Shown: piece after piece, positions 33,101 through 44,075 of the stretch | Position numbering within the stretch: position 1 is the first letter of the stretch | How the letters are laid out: the number at the start of each line of letters is the position of its first letter | Source of the DNA: Dactylis glomerata | Lineage: Eukaryota; Streptophyta; Magnoliopsida; Poales; Poaceae | NCBI GenBank assembly: GCA_007115705.1 | Contig: QXEO01000143.1 | Coordinates: forward strand, 3,455,434-3,519,433 | Length of the DNA: 64,000 nt | Direction: 5' to 3' | The notes under the pieces: generated by a model | What the model saw: only the letters and a program-made list of their open reading frames with translations | Database searches by the model: none | What the model was told of the DNA's origin: nothing | Translations under genes and position numbers: made by a program

Positions 33101-33599
33101 TCATCCTCTCTTGTTGACCATCGGCGCCCACCCATGGGAGCTCTTGGCGACGCAGCGCGGCGAGCGCCGACGAAGCAGAGGAAGAGGCGGAGCCGGAGCA
33201 AGCAGACACCGCTCTCCGACGCGTGCTCGTGGTGACGAACGAGCAGCAGGTTGGCGAGGAGCTGGACCTCACCGACGGGCGTGCGGCTGCTCTGCCCGGA
33301 CTTCGACTTCTCCAGCTCTTCGTTGACCGTCGGCTACCACCCATGGGTCAAGAGCTCGAGTTGAGACGGTGGCCGCCGCTCGTTCCCCACCTCCTGCAGG
33401 GCCGCCGCTCGTTCCCCCTTCCTCTAGCTCTAGCAACCGGCTTGTCCAGGGCCCCCTCATGCAGGCCCGCGAGCGGCGGGAACTCGTCGTGCTCATCCGC
33501 GAGGCCCCCTCTGCTGCCGCCCTCGAGTTGACGCCCAAGGAACATCCTGCTCTGTGGCTGCTCTGCTTCTTCTCCGCCCTGCTCGGCGTCGCCGTGGCC

Positions 33600-34245
33600 C
33601 ACGCGCTCCTTCAGTTGCCGTTTGGCCGACGAGGTTCGGCCGCGCGCGAGGAGCGCAAGGAGCCTGCAGCCACGGGCCACGGTGAGCTGCTCCATGTGCG
33701 AGGAGCGCGAGGAGCCTGCAGCCACGGGCCACGGCGAAGCTCTCCGGCCTGGCCATCGCCGGCATCATCGTCGGCGTCGTGGTGGCCGCGCTGCTCCTGC
33801 TGGCCGCCGTCGTGCTCTGCGCGAGGTCCCGGCGGCGGAGCGGCGCTCGGGAAGGACCAAAGGTAACAACGGCGGCTGCGGCGGGGTAAACCAGAGCTCC
33901 GCCTGGGTCCGGGGACGGCGCCGGCATGACGACGTCCTCCTCCAAGGACGACATGGGCGGCACGTCGGGGTCGGCGGCCGCGACTGCGGTGGCTGCCGCG
34001 GGCGCCGGCACGGGTGAGCCGAGCCGGCTGGTGTTCTTGGGCAAGGGCGCCGGGTACAGCTTCGACCTGGAGGACCTGCTGCGGGCGTCGGCGGAGGTGC
34101 TGGGCAAGGGGAGCGTGGGGACGTCGTACAAGGCGGTGCTGGAGGAGGGAACGACGGTGGTGGTGAAGTGGCTCAAGGACGTGGCGGTGGCGCGGCGCGA
34201 GTTTGACGCGCACATGGAGCAGCTCGGCAGGGTTGAGCACCACTC
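33600..34245 (+). pseudogene. LRR receptor-like kinase fragment (transmembrane segment and start of kinase domain)
   Basis: From about 33730 the plus strand encodes KLSGLAIAGIIVGVVVAAL, a single transmembrane helix followed by ARSRRR. After an in-frame TAA near 33887 comes SRLVFLGKGAGYSFDLEDLL and LLRASAEVLGKGSVGTSYKA, ending in VVVKWLKDV. This is the juxtamembrane and glycine-loop start characteristic of plant LRR-III receptor kinases, many of them kinase-dead. Homology ends abruptly near 34245 at the alphaC helix, and the extracellular part is not found upstream. The GC-rich patch 33100-33730 before it contains short direct repeats (for example gagcctgcagccacgggcca twice near 33660-33735). 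It is a gene fragment, perhaps carried here by a transposon. Confidence 0.75.
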
Positions 34246-34719
34246 GAGGGATCTATCGCTGCTCTGGAAGGCATCTATCGCCACGGCGAGCTGCTCCACG
34301 GGCCACGGTGGTGGGGAAGGAATCTATCGCTGGGTGTTGTGGATCCACTCTCCAAGGATAAGCGACAAAAATCTATCTTTCTTTATTCTCTTTTTATAAA
34401 ACGGATCCTATCTAGATATCCATTCGCCGTGTACTAGCCGTTAGCTGCTAGGACGAATCCAACGGTGGTGTGCAAAATCTAGCGGTTATCAGGAGGTGAG
34501 TACCTACCCAGGTGAGTACCAAATCCACTCTCAATTTGATAATGTGATATGTTGTAGCCATGGTGCGCAATATCTTTTTTGCGAAAAAGCACCATGTTAG
34601 ATCTTTCTATCTTCTTTGTATTTCCTAACACCGTAGATAGTTCTTGTACGGGAGATTAGAGGTTGAGGGTGTGGGTGTGGCCTTGGTGAGGTCAACGATG
34701 GTGGCAAATCGCCGTCATT
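34246..34719. other. Intergenic between the kinase fragment and the CACTA element
   Basis: Short repeats of 'atctatcgc' near 34250-34330, then AT-rich sequence. Nothing else recognised. Confidence 0.3.
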
Positions 34720-36088
34720 CACTGGTAGAAAAAAGGGCTTTAGTCCCGGTTGGTAAGGGGCTTTAGTCCCGGATGTCCAACCGGGACTAGCAAAGCGGGA
34801 CTAAAGTCCCTCCTCTTTAGTCCCGGTTGCTCACAAACCGAGACTAAAGGTCCTCCACGTGGTCCTGGGCCATGTGCAGAAGGCTGGAGGACCCTTTAGT
34901 CCCGGTTGGTGGCTCCAACCGGGACTAAAGGGATCCGATAAAATTTCTGGTAGAATTATTGAAAAAAAAGCCCAATTTTTTTCGATTTTTTTTAAATTTC
35001 CATATTTTTGAATATTTGAATTGTTTAACAGTCTCCACTCTCCACTTAATCTCTAATCACCTCTATTCTCATGTCAAATTACATACTTATGGTCCTCACT
35101 TCCCGGTCGGTCACCCATCCTCACACTACTCCACCCTTAGCACGCTTAATTTCTCTATTCCTCCCCAACTACCTTTCAACACTGTGCTCGCGACTTCTTG
35201 ATAATGCTATGCTATCAATTCTATTAACCCATACACTTTGGTAACATATGATTTTACTTTTTTGAATTCCAAATAATTCATAAAATAAGCAACAACGATT
35301 AAGTAATAATAAGCATCAATGAATTCCAAATAATCTTTATGCATAATTTAATTATTAATTTTTAAACTCAAAATATTCAAAAAATAATAAAAAAACTTAA
35401 AAAATTCTAAAATTCTAAAATTAATAAAAAACTTCAAAATGACCAAAAAGTAGAAGAAACAACAAAAGAAATGAAAAAATCCAAAAAAAATCATTTTTCT
35501 CATTTTTTCTGACAAAATCTAAAATCTTCCTGCTTTCATATTTCCCTTTGGAATTTTGAGAAACAAGAAATTGTGCAAACGGCCGTAGGCCGTTGAAATC
35601 GGATGTAAAATTTTGTGTAGATAGTTTTTCATATATTATACGTTTTTTTTAGTCTGTACGCAAAAGTTATAGCCGTTTTAATTTAGAACAACCTTTTTTT
35701 GCAAAAAATATCAAAATTCAAATTTTCAAATTTTCCATAAAAGTTGGTTGCGTGAGGTACATGCATGTCAAAGGATTTTGAAATTTGAAGTTTTTATCAT
35801 TTTTGTTTATTTGTTTTAGACGTTTCTTCTGCGCGGGAGGGAGGGGGGTAGAAATGAGAGGAAAAATGGGCGCCGGACCTTTAGTCCTGGTTTGAGCCAC
35901 AAACCGGGACTAAAGGGTAGGCTTTAGTCCCGGTTTGAGCCACCAACCGGGACTACCTCCATTTGAACCGGGACTAATGCTTCCTGGCCCACATTTTCAT
36001 TTGAACCGGGACTAATGCTCATATTAGTCGCGGACCAAATTGTTTGGGGACTAAAGGGGTCAAACGGAAGCCCTTTTTTCTACTAGTG
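34720..36088. mobile_element. Non-autonomous CACTA element (1369 bp)
   Basis: Starts CACTGGTAGAAAAAAGGGCT and ends AGCCCTTTTTTCTACTAGTG, a near-perfect inverted pair with the CACTA signature. Flanked by ATT on both sides (34717-34719, 36089-36091), the 3-bp duplication expected. Both subterminal regions carry many copies of TTTAGTCCCGGTT in both orientations. The AT-rich core encodes no transposase. Confidence 0.93.
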
Positions 36089-36091
36089 ATT

Positions 36092-36589
36092 GAGAAGGAT
36101 TGATTCTCCGCCCCCAACTCACTAGGACGGAGAGGAGGATGAAGCAGCCTTGCTCGTGGCGTGACAACGACGAGATCCTGGCGCCCTCAGACCCAACTAT
36201 GGTATATGCTCAAGTTGGACCTAGATTTCGCCCTTTTTATGCTTTGCAGTTGATCTACATGGCAAATTTTCCCTACATGTAGCGTTTAGAGTAATGTAGC
36301 CACCTTTGTCAACTGAAAGTTGCTGCAGTTAGCCTAGTTTCATTATTGTCGATCTAGGCTCTCCAAAGAAGGGAAGTTTATCGGCTCGTGCTATGAAATG
36401 TAAGTCTCTAGCAAGGCAAATTCAATCTAGAACTGCATCATGGTGGGTTCTTTGTGGCTTTGGCAGTACCCCTAGCTATCTAGAAGGCCAAGTGGATTGG
36501 TTTGATGAATGTCCTATTGACAATTGGAGTCATAAATTTATGATGCAATAGACTATTCACTTACTGCTTGTGGATATCCTGGTAGTTTG
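36092..36589. other. Intergenic, nothing recognised
   Basis: No frame with a known motif; a short frame near 36100-36282 is not supported by anything else. Confidence 0.3.
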
Positions 36590-36592
36590 TTA

Positions 36593-36979
36593 GGGTGTCT
36601 CCAATGTTGAAATAAGAACCGGCCATAAGGCCCTAAGGTCGACCACAACCGAAATTATACATTGTAGCACTCGGTCTTAGGAATAAAAACCTTAAGATCG
36701 GTCTCAACGGTATGACCCGGCCATAAGGATTAGAAAACGATTATCTCTCTCCTGTATAGCATGCATGCATCTCCTTTTCTTCTCTCTCTCCACTGTGCAT
36801 AGCAGACATGCATGGCTTTCTCTCCTCTCTTTCGTTAGTAGAGAAGTAAAATAATACCTTGTGGGCTCCACTCAAGACCCAGCTAAAAACTTAAGCATTG
36901 TAGACAATTCAACCTGCTATAGCGTATCTGATGGACCCCAGCTTATGGCCTCTTGGAGAAATAAGCATTGGAGACACCC
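36593..36979. mobile_element. Tourist-like MITE, relative of 26535-26900
   Basis: 387 bp, ends GGGTGTCTCCAATG in inverted orientation, TTA on both sides (36590-36592, 36980-36982). Interior text (ccggccataaggcc, ggtctcaacggtatgac) parallels the copy in RFS copy B intron 1. Confidence 0.9.
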
Positions 36980-37149
36980 TTAGGGCTTTGGCAAATATAT
37001 TAAAGCACCAGATTTGGGAGAAGCATGCTTATGGATGTTGCATCTGTCTTCTGTAAAAACCTTAATCTTTACGCTGTTCATGTGAAATTTAGTTGCAAGA
37101 GATATTTTCTGATAATGTTTTATCTAGAAATCCATTAGGTGATATCATT

Positions 37150-39290
37150 AGTCCAATATCCTAAATAAAGTAAAAATAGTAATATGAAAGGCACTAAGGA
37201 AGATGTTGATGCAGTAATGATGCATCGGACTAAGACAATTTTCATAGTGACTTTGACCTTGAGGAAAGTGAAGGTGAAGCAGATGACATTGTGTTTGACA
37301 AGGTTGTTCTCAATGATGTTGAAGATCAACAGGCTCGCAAAAAAGGAGGAAGTGTGGCCTAATGCACCTGAAGAATATGTGACCTACATAAAGATGAGAG
37401 CAAGGATGAGTTTAGAGTAAAGTTCTATATCAGGTTTTTAATGGAGAAGTTGTATGGAAAATTTTATTTCAAGTTGAGCATGGTTTTCTGTAGCATGGAA
37501 GATGTGAGGCAAGCAATAAAGAGAGTATTCAATGAAAATATAGATCAAGAAGAAGAGCAATAAATAATGGCAATAATGGTTAAATACTCTTCATAAAATC
37601 TTGTTGTGCCTAAAGACAACAAGACAAATGGAGAGCACACATGTCAAAAGGTGCATGTGGGTAGTAGCCCTAATGTTCTATGCATATCTAGCCAGAATAA
37701 TTTAGATATAATAAAAACCTTTCACTCAAATCATTTGATAAAAGTTGTGCAAAAAGAGCTAAATATGGTACCAAATAGGTACAAGATACAAATATAAAAG
37801 TACAAGTCCCTTGAAAAATCCATACTGATGAGAAGAAGCATAGTTAAACCTACTTTGCGATGATGGAGATGAACTTAAATATATAAATCCTGACACCTCT
37901 TTCTACCTTAGAACAATATGGAATCATGGTGTTTTAAGCACATGTTATATGGCCTTGGATAGTTGCAAGAGAACTTTCTTGAAAGGGATGCAAGCCACTA
38001 ATTTACCTTAATGGTATACATGTGAAGACATAATATGGAGGACACTGATGGTATACATGGGAATGATTGCATGTCTCCAACTCTTATGTAAAAGTAAAAT
38101 ATTATTCTAGCTAGTGTTGGTTCTTGAGCACACTGAAAGGGACTTGAACATCATAATACTTCTCCTTTTACCATCATGAGTGACAAACAAAGTGTATTTT
38201 CCATAGTTTTGTCACTTCTCTGTTGTTCTAGGTTAGTCTTAATCTAATTAATTCTTTCCAAAGGCTCACCAAACCAGTTATTGAAGTATTCCTTGATAGT
38301 GAACATAGATTCAATGTTAGACACTTATATATGGAAGAATTTGAGGCAACACCGCATGTGGGCATGTGCAAGATCTACTACTATTTGTAGATGAGAAGCT
38401 AACATGTAGAAAATGAAGGTGAATTATCCTAGTGCATTTTAAGTGTTTGAGAAAATTCCTCCAAACACATGAATCAAGGCTTTTTTTAGCAAATTTAAAA
38501 ATTATGATCTCGTATATAAGAATGCTTGTGAAATTTTCAATAAGTAAGTTTTTTGGTATTTTTGGTAATTTTGCACTGATATTTTAGTAACATACAATAA
38601 TACTTGAGTAGTTACTCGGCCATTATTCATTATTGATTATTCAATATTTGTAGAAAATTTGATTATATGAGTGTATATTCGGTAAATAATTGGTTTATTG
38701 GTGTAGGATGATTATCGAAGCTGGAGAAGACTGTGTGTTTTCAATCTATAAAAGAATTAAAACCTTTATTAAGAATATGATGAACACTTAAAAGAGATGT
38801 GGGAAACTGAGAGGGAGAATTTGCCCTAAATTTTTGAAGAGTGGGAAAATTCACTTGATTGTTAGACGATTGTTGCTACACCAACTGACATGTGATATTT
38901 TTTTGTCATGTCCAAGTCAAAATATAGTGGAACTAAATATCATGAGCTACACATGATCTCCACATGCAGAAGGTGGAAACTAACTGGTAGTCCTTTCCAC
39001 CTTGTTAGAAATTGCTTGAGGCATGAGAGAATCATGCCAGAAGAGTGGTTTCTAGGTGCTATAGTCTAGAAGTCTATATATAAACTTATAGGAAGCTAAC
39101 AATATCTTGTAGAGATAGGCCAAAATGGACAAGGACAAATGAACTTGATGTGCTTCCTCCTTATTATGAGAAGAAGGTTGGAAGGTCAAAGATATGCATG
39201 AGGAAGATCTAAAGTAAAAAGATAGTGGCACAAAGCTTAGCAAGCATGGAGTTAAAATGCACTATAGTTATAACGACGTGGATTTTATGC
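37150..39290 (+). pseudogene. MuDR-type (MULE) transposase remnant
   Basis: Plus-strand translation across frames shows the N-terminal acidic and FYFKLSMVFCSMEDVRQAIK segment (37430-37540), then NMVPNRYKIQ and YKSLEKS (about 37760-37830). Next come pieces of the DDE core, such as FLKGMQATNL near 37980, ARSTTIC near 38365 and FEKIPPNT near 38450, and the closing CRRWKLTGSPFHLVRNCLRH (about 38965-39020), which is the SWIM-type zinc finger region. Numerous stops and shifts make it dead. Terminal inverted repeats were not found. Confidence 0.75.
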
Positions 39291-40698
39291 CTATGGGGAT
39301 AGCTGTGCATAGTAAGACATCCATTGGATGTGGAGACCATATGATCTCCATATACTAGATTTAGTGATCTAAGAACTAGAGAGCGCTAACGGCGGTAGGG
39401 AGGAAGCGACGGCGACAATAATGGCACATACGAACCACAACTAAGCAGATGAGGTAGAGCGCTGCTAGACATGCACCTTGTGGCTAAGAGGAAGGGAGGA
39501 TTTGACAAGCTAAGCCAGCATTCACTCCAAGAACCAACAAGTTCAGCTTGAGGGAGTGCATGTCATCAAAGCGTCATCTTTTCCCGCGCAAAATTTGTGG
39601 TCCTATATAAAAACTGCATAGACAATACTTGTCGTCACAACATTTTCCCGCCGTCTAAGTCCCATCATTTTCCACCTTACTCTGGAGGATCCCCGCCGGC
39701 CAGAGGCGCCGTGGCAGTGCCAGTGATGGAACCACCCGCCGTCGGTCTCCAGAACAGGTATGCCCCTGGTGTGGTTTCCTCCAAGATCGAACACTTCTGC
39801 CCGTAAACTAATATGAACTCGTAGTTTCCATTCTAGCTAACAGACGTTTTTTGTTATTTTATCTTCAAAGCTTGCCAGCTGGTCCCTGTCTCCCAGCAGC
39901 TTGGAAGTACGGCGCTGTGGAAAAAGCTCTACGCGAGTCCGCAAACCGTGGGGAGAAATGCATCTTCACCCCTACGGAGGGTCAGGTGTTTTAGTCGATC
40001 GAGGAGGCGTACGAGTTCTTCAACATGTACTCGTGGGAGATTGGTTTCGGCATAAGGTATGGCCGTAGCCACATCAATGCCTCACATGTGAAAAGCAGGC
40101 AAGACATACTTTGTTCATGTCAGGTTTGTCTTCTCCTTACTTATCACATGCAAAAAAACATTCCTTTTCTTTTTATCTATCATTAAGCAATGTTCTATTG
40201 TTTCACAGGGGGAGGATAAGGGCGAGATGAGTCGTTCCGCACGCTGCAATTGCCCCTACATCATGACATTGCTGAAGGGCGACGATGACTCATGGTTTGT
40301 TAAACGTTTTGTTGACCAGCACAACCACCCCATGTCTATATCGTGTGGTGAGAAGAGGAGATGGCCATCACATAGTAGAATAGATGGTAGCACTCGTGAG
40401 CTCATTCGACATCTCCGTTCCAACAATGTGCAACTGTCTAGGGTTTGTTCAATTGTTGGGTCAGTACACCACACAGACTCATACGTCCCTTTTAGCCGGC
40501 AGTCCGTCCGAACATTGTGTGCAAAGCTAGCGCAGGAATCGATAGAGGGTGATATGGCAAAAACCTTAGAAGTTTTTAGTAGAATTAAGAAAAAAAAACC
40601 TGGCTTTGTCATTGCAATGGATATAGATGACAAAAAGGGTTAGATCTCCACTGTTCTCACATGGATCTAGTAGGATTGACTATGCTTCCTTTGGGGAC

Positions 40699-41337
40699 TG
40701 ATGTCTACGCACTTCTATTCTTGTAGACACTTGTTGGGCCTCCAAGTGCAGAGGTTTGTAGAACAGCAACAAGTTTCCCTTAAGTGGATCACCCAAGGTT
40801 TATCGAACTCAGGGAGGTTAGAGGTCAAAGCTATCCCTCTCAAGCAACCCTGCAATTACGATACAGAAAGTCTCTTGTGTCCCCAACACACCCAATACAC
40901 TTGTCAGATGTATAGGTGCACTAGTTCGGCAAAGAGATAGTGAAATACAAGTGGTATAGATGATTATAAGTAGCAAACGTGATGTGAAATAAATATCGCT
41001 GCGAGCAAACATGTAACAAAACAGCAAGTAAACGGTGTGCAATGCTTGGAAACAAGGCCTAGGGATCATACTTTCACTAGTGGACACACTCCCAACAATA
41101 TAACATGATTGAACAAATAAACAACTTCTCTCCACTATGGTACTCTGAATTACTCTCCTATTGAATAACACTAATCATTGTGTAGTGGCTACAGAAGCAC
41201 CCCTTAAAGTTCATCAAGTACTTGACAAACACCACTCATAGAGATACCCAAATCAAAGCACAACTCAAGATAGATATCATTGCGACTTAGACCAAGTACT
41301 AACACGGTGCACACACTGTCACCATTACACCATGAAA
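40699..41337 (-). repeat. E1 3' LTR, truncated
   Basis: 639 bp matching 42360-43000 with a few differences. The match stops at 'ccatgaaag'. Confidence 0.87.
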
Positions 41338-42132
41338 GCAATAGAGAGCATCAAAAAGCAAGTATGGAACACATTTATATCTGAACCACTTCCTATGCAT
41401 AGGAATCTTGTAAGAAAATAAATCAACGAGGCACATAGTAGCAAGCATGGATAGATAAAACAAGTGCCACTTCAAGATTTGCAACATAAAGAGGGGAAAC
41501 TTAATATTGTTTAGATCCATCAAACCATGTTTCCCTCTCTCATAATAACTTTCAGTAGCATCATGAATAGAACTAACAATATAACTATCACATAAAACAT
41601 CCCTATCATGAGCCACATGCATAAAAGAATTAATACTCACCACAGGAACAATAGTAGTAGGAGCATATTCAATAGAATAATTATTCTCATCACCATAATC
41701 ATCATAAATAGGAGGCATATTGTAATCATAACTAATTTTATCCTCAATAGTAGGTGAACTGAAAATATTATACTCATCATCATAACCATCATAAACTAGA
41801 GGTTTAGTATCATCACAAGCTAGAGAACAGCTATTTCTCAAAGCATATTCTTCAAACATATCATCATAAGAAGGAACATCACATATGGGAGATAAAATAT
41901 CATCAGAGAAAATTTTCTCCACTAAAGCTGGGGAACTAAAAATATCATGCTTAACAAAACCAGCTTCCCCAAGCTTAGACTTTTCTATAGCATTAGTAAT
42001 AACAGTGTTCAAAGCAATCATACTAACATCACTATTAGCATGCAAAGTAAGCTCCAAAGGTTTTTCAATTTTCTCTTCAAACACTTCATATCTAAACTCA
42101 GGAAAAAGACTACGGAACTCTTTGTTTTCCAT
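41299..42132 (-). CDS. E1 internal ORF, unknown acidic protein, 277 codons
   Basis: Starts ATG 42132 (MENKEFRSLFPEF) about 115 bases after the nearer primer-site copy. The first 200 residues are acidic with repeated (S/Y)SPxxxxKI and YDDYxDE blocks. The last 90 (PLFMLQILKWHLFYLSMLAT and following) are hydrophobic with two potential membrane helices. The last 13 codons are read from the truncated LTR. No Gag, protease or polymerase motif. Likely a protein of a non-autonomous Triticeae gypsy family; function unknown. Confidence 0.5.
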   Translation of the reverse strand: MENKEFRSLFPEFRYEVFEEKIEKPLELTLHANSDVSMIALNTVITNAIEKSKLGEAGFVKHDIFSSPALVEKIFSDDILSPICDVPSYDDMFEEYALRNSCSLACDDTKPLVYDGYDDEYNIFSSPTIEDKISYDYNMPPIYDDYGDENNYSIEYAPTTIVPVVSINSFMHVAHDRDVLCDSYIVSSIHDATESYYERGKHGLMDLNNIKFPLFMLQILKWHLFYLSMLATMCLVDLFSYKIPMHRKWFRYKCVPYLLFDALYCFHGVMVTVCAPC

Positions 42133-42244
42133 TAAGCCTAACTAGTGAAAATAAAAACAAGAAACAAAAAGATGTAATTGCAGAATCTAAAGGAAATAAC
42201 TTCGAGCACTCACACAGGAGGATGCGAGTACCTTTTACCTTACC

Positions 42245-42359
42245 TCCCCGGCAACGGCGCCAGAAAAGAGCTTGCTGGCGCTAAGTTGACGCGGGAGGTT
42301 TTCTTCAATCTTTGGAAGTATTCTTCTTTAGTCCCCGGCAACGGCGCCAGAAAAGAGCT
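42245..42359 (-). other. Duplicated primer-binding-site leader of E1
   Basis: TGGCGCCGTTGCCGGGGA (matching the tRNA-Asp 3' end) occurs twice on the minus strand, at 42349-42332 next to the LTR and at 42262-42245, each followed upstream in the plus strand reading by the same 'gaaaagagctt' spacer. The leader was therefore duplicated over 87 bp. Confidence 0.85.
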
Positions 42360-43900
42360 TGATGTCTACGCACTTCTATTCTTGTAGACACTTGTTGGGC
42401 CTCCAAGTGCAGATGTTTGTAGAACAGCAGCAAGTTTCCCTTAAGTGGATCACCCAAGGTTTATCGAACTCAGGGAGGTTAGAGGTCAAAGCTATCCCTC
42501 TCAAGCAACCCTGCAATTACGATACAGAAAGTCTCTTGTGTCCCCAACACACCCAATACACTTGTCAGATGTATAGGTGCACTAGTTCGGCGAAGAGATA
42601 GTGAAATACAAGTGGTATAGATGATTATAAGTAGCAAACGTGATGTGAAATAAATATCGCTGCGAGCAAACATGTAACAAAACATCAAGTCAACGGTGTG
42701 CAATGCTTGGAAACAAGGCCTAGGGATCATACTTTCACTAGTGGACACACTCCCAACAATATAACATGATTGAACAAATAAACAACTTCTCTCCACTATG
42801 GTACTCTGAATTACTCTCCTATTGAATAACACTAATCATTGTGTAGTGGCTACAGAAGCACCCCTTAAAGTTCATCAAGTACTTGACAAACACCACTCAT
42901 AGAGATACCCAAATCAAAGCACAACTCAAGATAGATATCATTGCGACTTAGACCAAGTACTAACACGGTGCACACATTGTCACCATTACACCATGAAAGG
43001 AGGAATAGATCACTCAAACTATCATAGCAATAATTATTCTCGTAATCCACAAGAGATCACAATCATAGCCTAAACCAAGTACCACCATGATGCACGCACT
43101 GTCACCGTTACACCAGGGCAGGAGGAATAGATTACTTTAACAATCACCACTAGAGTACACATAACATCTGAATAATAACATCTACTTGTTCAACATGATA
43201 CAAAGCTCACGATCACATAAAGATCACATCATGGGAGAGAGAGGTGAACCACATAGCTACCGGTAGAGCCCTCAGCCCCGGGGATGAACTACTCCCTCCT
43301 CATTATAGGAGATAGCAAGGTTGATGGAGATGGCGGTGAGGTCGATGGAGACGGCGGAGACGGCGATGGAGACCGATGGAGATGGCTCCGGGGGCACTTC
43401 CCCGTCCCGGCAGGGTGCCGAAACAGAGACTTCTGTCCCCCGAAATTCGTTGGCGATGGCGGCGGAGCTGCGGAACTCTTTCTGAAAATTGTCGAATCCT
43501 TTAGGGTTTTCCGTCCCGAGGCTTTATATAGGCGAAGGGGCGTCGTGAGGGGAGGAGCCAGGCGCCCTCACGCGGGGCCCGCGCGGCCAGGGGCCTGGCC
43601 GCGCCGCCCTCGCGTGTGGGGCCCTGGTGGCCCCCCTCCGACTCTTCTTCGGATCTCTGGAAGATTCCCGGTAAAATAAGACTTCAGGATGTGGTTTCGT
43701 CCAATTCCGAGAATATTTCCTGTGTATCACTTCTGAAACACAAAAACAGCAGAAAACAGGGAACTGGCACTGTGGCACTTGTCAATAGGTTAGTTCTGGA
43801 AATCGCATAAAAACGCCACGAAGTGTAACGAAACACAAGGCAAATGGTGTAAAAACAAGCATGGAGCATCAAAAATTATGGATACGTCGGAGACGTATCA
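42360..43900 (-). repeat. E1 5' LTR, complete (1541 bp)
   Basis: On the minus strand TGATACGTC ... GTAGACATCA. A TATA box (CCTATATAAA, 43533-43524) follows a GC-rich inverted repeat (arms 43581-43588 and 43597-43605). Very similar promoter architecture is present in E3. Confidence 0.87.
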
Positions 43901-44075
43901 GGGACGTTGTTACGTTCGATACAACTTACCGAACAAATTTATACAATTTGCCGTTCGATCTGTTTGTTGGTGTTAATAACCACTTCCAAAGCATCATATT
44001 TGCTGGAGTTCTACTTACTGAAGAGACTATAGATGCATTTAAGTGGACGTTTAGGAACTTCGTCGCGGCTATGGG

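Larger units (their letters stand above)
40699..43900 (-). mobile_element. E1: internally deleted gypsy-type element in the FRS gene
   Basis: Perfect 5-bp target duplication GGGAC (40694-40698, 43901-43905); removing the element rejoins the FRS frame as SFGD/VVTFD. Orientation is minus: the complete LTR 42360-43900 begins TGATACGTC on the minus strand, and the partner 40699-41337 retains only its last 639 bp. The interior (41338-42359) has a tRNA-Asp-type primer site and one ORF but no pol. A deletion joined the ORF end to the middle of the 3' LTR. Confidence 0.88.
39726..44075 (+). pseudogene. FRS/FAR1-related (MULE-transposase-derived) gene, broken by insertions
   Basis: A possible first exon starts at ATG 39726 (MEPPAVGLQNR) with a GT donor. 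The next exon (about 39871-40124) encodes SIEEAYEFFNMYSWEIGFGI, the start of the FAR1 DNA-binding domain. A third (from about 40209) supplies RCNCPYIMTLLKGDDDSWF and the DQHNH metal ligands, then the beginning of the transposase-like domain. Lesions: TAG near 39993 before SIEEAY; a frame change near 40640; insertion E1 at 40699-43900; and insertion E2 from 44076. Between the two insertions 43906-44075 still encodes VTFDTTYRTNLYNLPFDLF, with the first catalytic-position Asp, and FVGVNNHFQS. FRS proteins are domesticated transposases acting as transcription factors; an autonomous Far-red-type MULE would be the alternative. Confidence 0.82.

Noticed and set aside
33348..34299. Minus-strand frames of 125-268 codons over the kinase fragment
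   Set aside because: The plus strand encodes recognisable kinase and membrane segments; the minus frames are GC-driven shadows.
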